Source: Loxodes magnus
Taxonomy: Eukaryota; Ciliophora; Karyorelictea; Loxodida; Loxodidae
Assembly (NCBI GenBank): GCA_946699065.1
Contig: CAMPDV010000100.1
Coordinates: forward strand, 1 to 64,000
Direction: 5' to 3'
Length of the DNA: 64,000 nucleotides
The notes under the pieces: model-generated
Seen by the model: the letters and a program-made list of their open reading frames with translations, nothing else
Database searches by the model: none
Told to the model about the DNA's origin: nothing
Position numbers and translations under genes: made by a program
Part shown: positions 51,111 through 61,337 of the stretch, piece after piece
Position numbering within the stretch: position 1 is the first letter of the stretch
Layout: each line of letters starts with the position of its first letter

Positions 51111-52823
51111 ATTTTAATTATAAAGGAAATAAATAAAAAGCCATATAATCATTTAAGTTCATTATACTTATCTTTTTATATATTAATTAGATATTTTTAA
51201 TTTAGAAAGTATTAATATTAGTCAAACAAACAAACTCAAATTAGGCATAAAAATGGAAAATATACAGTTATTAAAATAATAAAATCCATAATATATTAAA
51301 CAGCAGCTTGTTCAAGTATCAATAAAAAGAACTCTAAACTTTTATTTATTTATATCTAAACAATCTGCAAATTCTAGCAATTAAAAATATGAATCGTCAG
51401 AGATTTTATTTAAGAATAATTAGAGTACTTTTATTTTTGGTACTTATGATTTATATATATTGAGATTTATTCTAATATCTAATTAAAGACTATGATCATA
51501 AATTTTTAGATATAACTTTAGTATGATTAAGTTACCAATCTAACTAAATATATTATAGATGTGATTTTATTCTTAAATTAAATATTTTTATTTAAATTTT
51601 TATGATTAACTAATTATATATAGGAACCTTTAGGATATTTATACCTTTCGTTAGAGCTTAGGAAAACAATATAATATAATTACTTATGAAATAGTTAATC
51701 ATTTAAGGACTTTGGAACTTAAAATTTTGTAAAAATAGATAGAGAATTATTATAATAAAGATAGATGCGAGATTCGTAATTTTTTAATTAAAATTTAAAC
51801 TCATATTATGTAAGTTAAGATTGGTCTCTTAAATGAAAGAAGAGTAAACAGTTCACAATAAAATATTATCCCTAGCTTTAATCATTTTTTTTCACCAAGT
51901 TAAAAAAAATTTCAATCAACCATAGAAAGATGAGTTCACTTAGAATTTAATTTAAGTTGAAAATATTTCATGATTAAATAATAAAATTAGATTGGCATAA
52001 TTTATTTAAATTTTAAATTCGCTTGGAAAATGAAAGAAAGCTATCACAAACTATTTTTATATAAGATAACTTATTAAGATGAAGCTTAAGTTTCTAAAAT
52101 GGAATACTTATTTTTTAATTTCTCTATATTATTTAAGAGAATTTCATGCAATTTTATAAAGAAATTTAAAAAAATGACTAATTTTTTAAAAGTTAATTTG
52201 TAGGAAATAAAGTAAGAGCTTTAGCTAGGAAATAAAAATGTAATAGCGTATGAAAATATTGAGTATAAAAATCATTCAAAACAAGTACCATACTAAAAAA
52301 TATATTCTTAAAAGTCTAAACTATATCAGCTTAAAATGAGAATTTAGAAATAAAAAAGATTATAAATATTGTGAAGGAAATACTTAAAGTTAATGCTGAA
52401 GAAGGGGAATTATCCCCCATATATTTAAATATACCAAATAATTTAGAAATACATTTCAAACATTTAAAATAAATCTCTAAAATTAAAAAATTAAAATTTA
52501 TTCAATTGATACTTTCTGATGAAAAGCAAACTAAATTTATTTTAATTTAATCTATAATTTTTGATAAATTTAAAGCTTTATTATTTAGATATAAATCACT
52601 AACTGATGTTTTCTTATAAGTTATAACTTTTTAAACTGATATATAAGAAATGTGAGTAATTATGGTATCTTAAATTATATGGAAAAAGAAATGTATTTTG
52701 GATAAAGTATTTGCACTTTTATCTTAAAAATTTATAATTCAAACTTAAAAGAATTAAATGAAGCATCTATTTTAAAATTGGACAAAAAGATAAATAAAAA
52801 TAGATAAATAAATCAATAAATTT
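51111..52823. other. AT-rich spacer upstream of the minus-strand gene
   Basis: It contains the likely 5' flank of the gene at 51110. No motif or element copy was recognised. The ATTTATTTATC-like tail of the LINE fragment lies at its right end. Confidence 0.5.
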
Positions 52824-52860
52824 GATTATAGAGCGTGTAGCACCTCGTTGGTGCACAGCT
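52824..52860 (-). other. LINE 3' stem-loop
   Basis: On the minus strand, GTGCACC pairs with GGTGCTAC around an AACGA loop, enclosed by AGCT/CGCTCT-type arms, then TATAATC and a TTTATTTATC tail. It lies 12 nt after the ORF2 stop codon, which ties this structure to the RT-bearing element. Confidence 0.7.
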
Positions 52861-52871
52861 CTTTACATATC

Positions 52872-54120
52872 TCAACACATATCCGTTTCTTCAAGTAAGC
52901 CTTCAGGTAATAGAAATTCTTCTATTATTAGTTATATATCTTCCTCACTTTCCTCTATGTTATCTCTTGTTCTTCTGTCTTCTATCTATCTACGCTTTAT
53001 TAGATCTTTATTGCAAGCTTAATTTATTTTTTCTTACATATCTTACTAATTTTAATTTTTAATTTTTTTCTTCTTGATCAAGCTTTTATACACTCATAAA
53101 AATTAACCTTTTCCTACTCTATAGTCTTTTCCTATTTCTCTTTTTCATTCAATTTTCTTTTCTATATATCTTCTTTTCCTTTTTTCTAATATATTTTTGA
53201 TATAATCTTTTATTATCAAGTCACTTTAGCTCTTTTTTACTTAGGTTCTAATGAATTTCTCGAATTTGGCTGTACCTCAAATTATATAAAATAGTTCTAT
53301 TCTTTATCTCTCTACTCCTATTGCTCTAAGATTTCAGATACATTATTATCTTCCTTCTTTGTATTCTGAACAGTTTTCTATGATATGCCTTTCACTTTCT
53401 CTTGCATTGCTACAGAAAGAGCATTGAATTGTCATAACTAGGTGTCTTTCTTTTAAGCAATCCTAGCTCCCATTACATCTCATTCTTATTCTAAATATGT
53501 AGTATATTTCTTCTTTTCTATTTTTATTATATCTCAGGTAGTTGGGTGGTTCCACTATATATTCATCAAATCATGTTTTCCTATAATGTAATGTTGTTAT
53601 CATTTACTCCATCCTTTCTCTATCTTCTACGAATACTCTATATTCTCATATTGCACGTTTAATGTTTTTCTTTCCTTTTTAATTGTTATTACCATCATCT
53701 ATAAATATTTCTTTATCTTCAATTTTTAATTCTACTTTTATTGTTGTGTAGTATTATTAAAATAAAAATTCTCTTCTTTCTTTGGTCGAACAAAAATCCG
53801 TCTACTGTTTTTCCTTAGTTTCCTATTAATTTGCCTCTTAGTCTCAACATTTTTTGTCATAGGTAATGTTTAAATTTCATAAACTGCAATAAGTGTTCTA
53901 ACATCTCATTTTGCACTTAAAAAAGGTCATCTATGATTGTTCGTAAAGATCTTCTCTATATTATTTCTAGTTGCTCCATCACTTATTTTCCTACAAATTA
54001 TTCGAAATATGGGATCACTTCAGTCCCATAACTGAAAACTGAGCTTACTAAGGTTTTTATCATTATTCCTGCATTATATGGTTTTAATTCCTTATTCATT
54101 GTTATTTTTCCCAATAATAA
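52872..54120 (-). pseudogene. 5'-truncated LINE ORF2: end of RT domain plus CCHC motif
   Basis: The minus-strand sequence begins just past the RT catalytic core (LLLGKITMNKELKPYN) and reads SSVFSYGTEVIPYFEQ, the thumb-like region of non-LTR RTs. A one-base shift near 53770-53790 leads into RMRCNGSQDCLKERHLVM and then CSFCSNARESERHIIENC (53423-53370), a CX2CX8HX4C motif typical of ORF2 C-termini. The frame closes with FLLPEGLLEETDM-C and TGA at 52872-52874. Six or more internal TGA codons sit at Trp positions (for example RAIWEY, KTWFDEY). The catalytic Asp residues and any endonuclease are absent. This is the only enzyme-derived piece in the window, so it cannot be active as it stands. Confidence 0.8.
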
Positions 54121-54561
54121 AATATTTTAAAGAATTTTAAAAAGAAAAATCATCAAATAAATGATTATATTTCTTTTCAGATCTTTAGCATCTCTTTCAT
54201 ATTTTATTTAATTAATATAAAATTAAATTAAATTAAGAAAAAATATTTAATTAAAGTAGGATTTATATATTTTATTTAAGTAAAATAAAAAAGAGGAAAA
54301 TTATTATAATATTATACTTAATTTAAGAGGGTTCGATTCCCCGTTAAATATCATTAGAAATATATATACTAAGCCTCAAAATTGATCTGATAATAATATT
54401 AATAAAATTTTACTTTTTTATAATTAATTAGTAGTTCTTAAAGTAAATTTCTCTTGGGAAAGGAGGAATGCAGGAAGATTAAGGTCTAAAGTTAAGGGAT
54501 CAGACTTCAAAAACCTCCATTGGCGTGGTAATCTCCTGATTCGCCACCTGAAAAATATTAA
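54121..54561. other. Spacer with B-box-like site and hairpin
   Basis: GGGTTCGATTCCCC at about 54330-54343 resembles a tRNA T-arm/Pol III B box, but no A box, anticodon arm or acceptor pairing is found upstream. At 54521-54546 GGCG and CGCC arms can pair, possibly in the 5' UTR of the next element. Confidence 0.35.
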
Positions 54562-55275
54562 ATGGGAAATACTGAAATTCAGCCAAATAAAATTTTAGAG
54601 AAATTAATAAGATCAATAATGCGAAAAAAATCGCTTTAAGTCCGTCATAGATCGAACAAATTTTGACAAATAGACTATAAAATGCATGGATAAAACTGAA
54701 ATGCTAGAATTTATCTACAAACTAATGCTGAAAGTTCGAACATTGGAAAAAAGATAAAATGTTATAAAAGGGATAAGTTTGTGCCCAGAAAGAAGATGAA
54801 GAACCTCACTTCAGCAGAAAATTTATAAATATAACAGGACAACTATTGGTAAGAGAAAGAGTTCAGACAATGGAAAACGACATTTGAGTTTTTCAAGAAC
54901 AAGAAAAAAAGAACTGGGTGAGAGCAAAACTAATTTAATGCAGAGATTGGAAGAAAACTTGGAATATTCCAAAAAGAAAACTACCAGAATGTTTGTATTA
55001 CAATGAAAATAGTGAAATAACTAAAAGAAATAACAAACAGAAAATGCAATTAGAAAAATCATTTTCATCTGAAAATAAATGTCACCTATAAAGGAATTCC
55101 CTCAACAAAAGATAAGAAGAGTGGTCTGGAGAACAATCTGACACAAGATAACGTATCATCAGAGACGGGAAGATCTAACGTTAAAAACAAGAGATACAGG
55201 ACAGAGCTCAATAAATTCTTCGAGAAAAGAGAACTTTACAAACTTTAAAAATTTTTCAAGCTTTTAGAGGAAACC
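54562..55275 (+). pseudogene. ORF1-like element of second knuckle subfamily, frameshifted
   Basis: It starts MGNTEIQPNKILEKLIRS. After an A7 run (about 54624-54631) the reading moves to another frame (DKTEMLEFIYKLMLKVRT), and after an A6 run near 54747 to a third (EDEEPHFSRKFINITGQ, LLVRERVQTMENDIWVF, WKKTWNIPKRKLPECLYYN). The C-terminal part aligns with 45536-45835 and ends NKFFEKRELYKL. The knuckle is destroyed by an insertion and substitutions. Shifts falling at A-runs could be decay or homopolymer sequencing error. The Trp in ENDIWVF is TGA. Confidence 0.6.
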
Positions 55276-55631
55276 TAACTATATTTGAAATTTATTAACT
55301 TAATATTTTATTTTTTTATATAATATTTTCCAAATAAAATTTAATGTTTTTAATCTTTAAAAAAATGAAGGATTAATGGCCTTTTCTAAATAAAAATTTA
55401 TTTTAAAATTAAGTAGCTTCATTTTTAAACTCAGATTCAACAGGAAAAATGAACTTAAAAGTTAAATTTATAAGATCTTATTTTTTAATTTAGTTAAATT
55501 TTATTAAAATATAAATATTTTAAAGTAAGTCTCAATTAAAAATTTTTAAAAGTTTTTGCAAAAAGTAAAAATATATATTTAAAGTAAAAGTAATTAAAAT
55601 TTGTTATAAATAAAAAAATAAATTAAGTTTA

Positions 55632-56462
55632 TAGTCTTAGAAAAGAGCTCCAGGGTTCACTTGTTTTTGTTCCTGCTCTTTCCTGAACTAAAGGACTGCG
55701 TAGGACTACATTAGTCCGCCATCCTTGTCTCTCCTTCATCCACTAATTATCGTTATAGTTTCTTCTTCCATTTTTATAAAACTCGTTGTTTCTTGAGTTG
55801 TAGAATTTCTTTCTGTATACTTATCCTGTTCTTGTTGGTCATATTCTGAAAAGTTAGTCTAATATTTATTACTTGTTAATTTTTTCAATTTCTTGTTTCT
55901 TCCAGCATTTTTTCCAGCAATGATTTTTCTAGCATAAATAGCACCGAATCTTTTTGCGATAATAATTGATCTTATTTATTTCTTATTATTAGAATTCCGA
56001 TTCGATTTCCATTGGGATATTTGATTATTAATCTTATTAATCTTATAATTTTTAAATTATTACTTGTTATTATTCTTGTTTTTCTTAAAGTTGCATTATT
56101 TGATATTCAATTTAAGAAAAATGAAATTGGAACATTTGAGGGACTTCGTTAAATTATTTATCAATTTATTCCAATTTAATTACTATTTACGATTAGATTT
56201 TATTTAATGATTCATCTATGGATGGGAATTATAGGTTTAATTATTCCATTAATTTTTCTAGTAAGTTTTCTAAATTTTCTATTTTTTATCTTTGCTTTTT
56301 CAAGTCATATTGGATATTTTATATCCTTTGCTGAATTGATTATGCAAAGGATTCCTTAGATTATTAATCTTTATCTTATTAAGGCTATTCTTCAATTAAA
56401 TTAGGTTATTCTTATTTTTTCAAGTATTCGTTAATAGAGGTCTATTATTTCTTAGGTGCCAT
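55632..56462 (-). CDS. ORF1/Gag-like protein with variant zinc knuckle (277 codons)
   Basis: From ATG 56462 the frame reads MAPKKQQTSINEYLKKQE and a Gln-rich head, two coiled-coil blocks (KIENLENLLEKLMEQLN, QIMQLQEKQEQQQ), the motif MEIESE, then CYLCQKNHCWKKC (55943-55905). This knuckle has three, not four, residues before His. The tail RIWPTRTGQVYRKKF matches the conserved tail of the 42210 and 44840 copies. Only one in-frame TGA occurs (RIW). There is no nearby in-frame TGA to act as stop, so the end is arbitrary, placed before a TAA. GGACTA/TAGTCC arms form a perfect hairpin near the 3' end. No frameshift is seen. Confidence 0.7.
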
Positions 56463-56779
56463 TCTATATATATAAAATTCATTTTTTTCTTTCTTAATCT
56501 AAAAAATTAACATTGAAATTACATTTCTTTATGCTTATAAATATATTAAAAGGTGATAATTTTTTTAATGTTAAGCTGTTTGATTAAAATAAAATTCATT
56601 AATCAAACAATGTTTAATATATATATATTTAAAAATCAAAATATTTAATTTAATTTAAATTGAATACTTTACAAAGAAGTTTTTAAAAGTGATTCTTTTA
56701 TTTAAAATCAATTTATTATTTTTTTATTTTTACAAAAATTAGAAAAATATTATATTTAATTTAATTTGGTAGCCATATT

Positions 56780-56976
56780 TAATCTGTGGGTAAAGAGGAA
56801 AGAGAAATCTTCATCAGAGGTTGTGGAAAGGAAGTACCCATAATTGACTGTTGTCTCCCTCTGCTTTTATTTTACTCCACTATGCAACTTGCAATTTAAC
56901 TGAAGAACTCAAGTAGTATTTATTTTTATCAGTATTTAGAGCTGCGCTCTATCGATGGCTTCGCTCTCTCTAACAT
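56780..56976 (+). other. Short LINE/SINE-like 3' end
   Basis: The end AGAGCTGCGCTC...TTCGCTCTCT, then ATTTATTTATC, matches the other terminal stem-loops. Upstream, TGGGTA and TACCCA arms about 50 nt apart could pair. A coding-like patch (VGKEEREIFIRGCGKEV) is present but has no homologue in the window. Confidence 0.45.
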
Positions 56977-57363
56977 CATTTATTTATCACCTATTCTTGC
57001 ATATGAAGATCGATTATATCATCTCTCAAGTTCCAAAATTTTTTTAAATTTAAAATATTTAAAATATAAACTTAATTATTATTTTTTCAATATAATGTTA
57101 AATTTTATAAACTAAAAATAATTAAAATATAAAATATTAATTTTATATTTTTCATTTGATACTTATTAATAAATAGTTTTATACTAAATTAAATATATTA
57201 AACTTAAATATTTTAAAATCTTTATAAAATAAATTAATTTACAACCAAATATGAGAAAAAGTAATAAATGAGGTAAATATTAAATCTTTGTTATTTTAAT
57301 TTTTTATAGGTAGATAAATAATTTTCATATTTAATATACCATTTTATTAATTTTTAATTTAAT

Positions 57364-57851
57364 ATGTCAGAGCCTCAAATCAGAATTTTTCGTGGCTCCA
57401 AAAGGTAGGAGTTAACGACATCCTAGAAAGGCTAGGACCAGGAAAATGGAACCAAAAAGCTCATCGATCAAATAGAACATCCCACTCCTGAAGAAAATCT
57501 AGGAAATAGGCTTAAAGAATTATTTGTTCAGAAATCAACAATCTCACCTCGGAATAGTAAATAAGCTATGATTAGCTGATAAAAATGAGGATAGATCTTC
57601 AGAAAGAGGTCAAAAAACTGAAGAAAGATAATAAGAAACTGATGGAAGAGTTGAGAAGGATTTAATTGCAACTAATTAGGAAAAATATACAAGATTATAG
57701 ATTCAAATCATTATCTAGGCGAAAGGGTATCTCAGTGACTTTTTTCATAGCAAGGAGAAGAGTTTTAGAAACATTTAAACTTTTATATTTAGCCTCTAGA
57801 ACAATCTAGAGTCTGGCGGGAAAGAGGTTGAAATACCTCAAAGAACGCTAA
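57364..57851 (+). pseudogene. Internally deleted subfamily A ORF1 element
   Basis: It starts MSEPQIRIFRGSKRQELTT, parallel to MSRLNPGFLETPKKQELMT at 33322. It keeps the coiled coil (EVKKLKKDNKKLMEEL) and the C-terminus LASRTIQSLAGKRLKYLKE. About 120 codons between them are missing compared with the copy at 32462-33322, and there is one frameshift near 57530. Hairpins CTCTAGA/TCTAGAG (57794-57811) and GAGGT/ACCTC (57824-57839) are perfect. Confidence 0.65.
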
Positions 57852-60530
57852 ACATTTAATTTTGTATTTTTATATATTATTTTTTATATAAAGGGCAAAG
57901 TATTTTTATCTTAAATGCTTGAGTTATTTAATATATAAAGTTATTTAAAATTTTAAAACTTGTCTTAATTTAAGCAATTTTTAGTCAAAATTTCTAAATA
58001 AAATCATATTAAGTTTATAAATTTGATATAATTTAATTAAAGTCTATTTAATGATTTTCTTATCTCTAGATTTATTTAAGAAATTCTATGTTTTTATGAT
58101 TTTAACTAATTATTAATATATTTTCTGTTTTTATCTTAATTATTTAGATCTTTTATTTTTATCTATTATATTAAAAAATTTAAAAAAGAGGTATATAATT
58201 ACTCATTGCATAAAATATATTACAAAACAATAAAAAATTTATATTAGCATTTTAAGTTTATAAGGGAATTAGAAGATAAGTAAAAAGAACTTATATGTGA
58301 GTAAAACTTCAATTGAGGCAATTAGTCTCAATAAATAAATAAAATATTTAATTCTTAGTTGCTATTTTTAGATTCCAGAACTGATTTATTTTTAAAAATC
58401 TTTAATGCATGGAATTAAGTTAAAATCATCATTATTATTTTAAATATCCATAAAATCTTTTAAATAAAAATCATAAAAAAAGAAACTTAAAATTTAAAAT
58501 AAAAACAAAATAAAAATTTTATTATAATGAATATTTATGAAGACTATCAAAATTAAATTTCTTAATTAAGCTGAAATTAATCCCCCTAGAATGTTTTTAA
58601 TATAACATTTTAGATATTTTTACTTTAATTCTATATCTTCTTTTAAATTTTTTTTAGATTATTATTAAATTTTAATGACAGTTTAAACTAATTAGAATAT
58701 TAACAACATAAGAAATTCTTAAAAGTATAAGAGCATTTATTTTAGGAAACATTTAAATCAATTTAAAATAAAATAATTAAACTATGCATGCAATTATAAA
58801 ATCTGTTTTATGAACAATTTTCTTTTATATTTTTCTTAATTTTCAACTCTTTTTTGCATTAACTTGCTTGAAAATATTTTAAAATGAATAATTTTCATTT
58901 ATTTTAATCTTTAAACTCTAAATGCTTAATCATAGCAAATATTTGCTCTGATTTTATCTATAAAAATCTATTAGATTTTCGCTTTATTTTTTAGAAAATA
59001 AATTCTAAAATTATACTAAATTTTGCTAATACTCTAATTTATTCTGATTAAGGATTTTTAAATAAATTTTTATTTTTCTTAAGTAACTCTAGATTGAATT
59101 TTGTACCTTGATTGCTATTATTTCTATCTTTTTAAGAATAAAATAATTTAATAAAGATATATCCAAAATCATAAGTATATATATCATTTTATTAAATTTT
59201 TTTTAAATATGTATCTTTATGATAATAATCGAAAAAAACCTTATATGTACCTTTGAAATTTTAAGAACATTCAAAGTTATAGAATTATTTATCAATTTAA
59301 AAATGCTATATTACAATTTTTTTATTCACACTATTTGAATTAAGAAAATAATAGAAATAAAAATATAAGTACTTGAGTATGTTGAAGTAAATAACTTCAT
59401 ATTCTTATGATCATTCATATATATCTATTTAGTTTGATTTTAGTGATAAATAAAAATAAATAGAATCTTTCTGCTATAAATTTAAAATATAAGTGTCAAG
59501 ATAAATAGAAAGCTACTTATTTATACAACTACTTAGCAATATTTTACATTTTTTTAATAATTTTTAAATATTTTATTTTCAAAAGTTTGACTTAAAAAAA
59601 TGACGAAAAAATTATAAAGCTTAATATAATTTTTCGCGAAATCAGGTACTGACAAGTAAAATATTACATTTGAAAATAAATAAATAAAAATAGAAATTTA
59701 AAAGACTTTAACAACAATCTAAATAATGAAATAAAATTAAAACTAGAATCTATTTCCTAAAATAAAATATATAATAAATAAAAAATTACTTAAGAATTTT
59801 AAATTTCATAAAGTAGAATAAATACATCATGCTAGATATAATACATATATAAATTATTTATTATATTTATATTAAATATTTAAAAAAACTTTTATCCAAT
59901 ATAATGAGTTATTGTAAACAATATTAAAATATATGTATTGCAACATCATATGATTTAAGGGGCATAATTATCTATTATATTTAATAAAAATAAAACTATA
60001 TTAACTAAGATATAGAGGAACTTAGTTACTCCACATATATTATTAATCAAAAGAATAAAACAAAGATAAATTAGATAATCTCAAATACTAGCATGTTTAT
60101 CGAGGATATAAAGAAAAACATTGAAAAAAATATTTTTGCAACAATTAAAGTATAAAATTAATGTAATGAGTATGAAACAAACATTTTAAGGTACTAGTTA
60201 ATTAATTTTAAGATAACATCTAAATTTATAATCTGATAAAATGTGAATATGCTTATTTATACTAAAATATTTTAAATAAGTTACTGAAATATAAAATCTA
60301 ATTAATATGTAATTTTCATTAAGATCAAACTTTATAAAGGCTAATTGAAGTTTAAACTATTAAAAAAGTTTTTTGCTCTTAACTGGTAAAGTTTATAAAT
60401 TCATACTGATTAAACTCACTAAGTATATGATGCTAATAGAAAAAATTAAAAATCAATTAAGGAAGAAAATAAAGCGTTTTTTATTTTCTTAGCAAGGATT
60501 TAATCTTTGATTATTAAAATTTAATCATAA
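57852..60530. other. 2.7 kb of AT-rich DNA, nothing supported
   Basis: No motif, element copy or paralogue was recognised; the right end probably includes the 5' flank of the gene at 60531. Confidence 0.5.
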
Positions 60531-61337
60531 ATGAATAACTTCTAGAGAAACATATTCAGATAAATGACATTAATAAACTATATCATTTAGGAAAGTGAAG
60601 CAAACAGTGAAGAAGATGAAGAAATACCAAAATCAGCTTCTTAAGATACAAAACTCTAAACTAATTTTAGCTTTTAGAATTTGAATCCCAATGTAAATAC
60701 TTTATAACTAAATTTATAAAATGAAAGATAGTAAAAAATTATGAAAAAATACTTGATGAAGTAAGAGTATACAAACAAAAGAAGATTTTAGACATTCTAA
60801 AACTAATTAAAGAAAAAAGCCTTGTTATTTTTTCCTGATTCTCATTCATTTGAAAAATTTATACAAAGTAAGGAAGAAAAAAATAAAATCCAGCAGTAAA
60901 AAACTTAGGTAATAAAATTATAATAAGCAAATAAAGAAAAAACTTTCAGATGCAAAAGTTAATCACAATTAAATAAAATAAAATAGCAATGTATTTAGAA
61001 TAATATGATTAAAAAATTACAATTTTATAAGAGGAGTTCATATTCTGAAGGGCAAAAAATTTTTACAGTTATACCTAAATTAATAACTGAGGAGTATAAA
61101 GAAAAACTGAAGTGAAAAATTGATTATTTAAAGGTAAATAAAAAATTATTTTTGAATAATTAAATTAAAAGAGAAAAGAAAATTGTGACTGGAGAGACAA
61201 ACGAATAAAAATTAGCTAAGTTCGTAATAGTGCTATGTTTCTGTATCTTTACAGTAGCATCATTTCAAATTATTTCTAAAGTTTGTAATAAAGCATCAGA
61301 AATAATTAATTGGCTAGATTTACAACATCATTTGTGT
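60531..61337 (+). CDS. Tail-anchored protein, divergent paralogue 3
   Basis: The frame from ATG 60531 (or ATG 60564) reads INYIIQESEANSEEDEE, similar to the acidic head of paralogues 1 and 2. The middle has KIMKKYLMKQEYTNKRRF and FQNQLKKKALLFF, recalling KY..N...QK and FF.NQL.KKAS. At 61113-61115 an in-frame TGA follows EEYKEKLK. Reading it as Trp leads in the same frame to the hydrophobic LAKFVIVLCFCIFTVASF, the expected tail anchor. No TGA stop lies soon after; the end given is before a TAG-TAA pair at 61338 and is uncertain. Loss of the HRRN motif and the missing stop could mean a decaying copy. An intron cannot be excluded. Confidence 0.6.

Noticed and set aside
52822-53022. 66-codon plus-strand Ser-rich frame
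   Set aside because: Antisense of the ORF2 C-terminus and its 3' stem-loop, which have a recognisable CCHC motif and stop.
54328-54345. tRNA T-arm (GGTTCGATTCC)
   Set aside because: No A box, D arm, anticodon arm or acceptor stem can be built upstream, and only three T-stem pairs form.
55840-56460. Plus-strand polytopic membrane protein
   Set aside because: The minus strand encodes an ORF1 with coiled coils, zinc knuckle and a conserved tail; the hydrophobic plus-strand frame is its complement.
60810-60835. Satellite fragment (AAAAAAGCCTTGTT) inside the gene at 60531
   Set aside because: A match of about 15 low-complexity bases in AT-rich DNA is within chance, and the surrounding codons align with paralogues.
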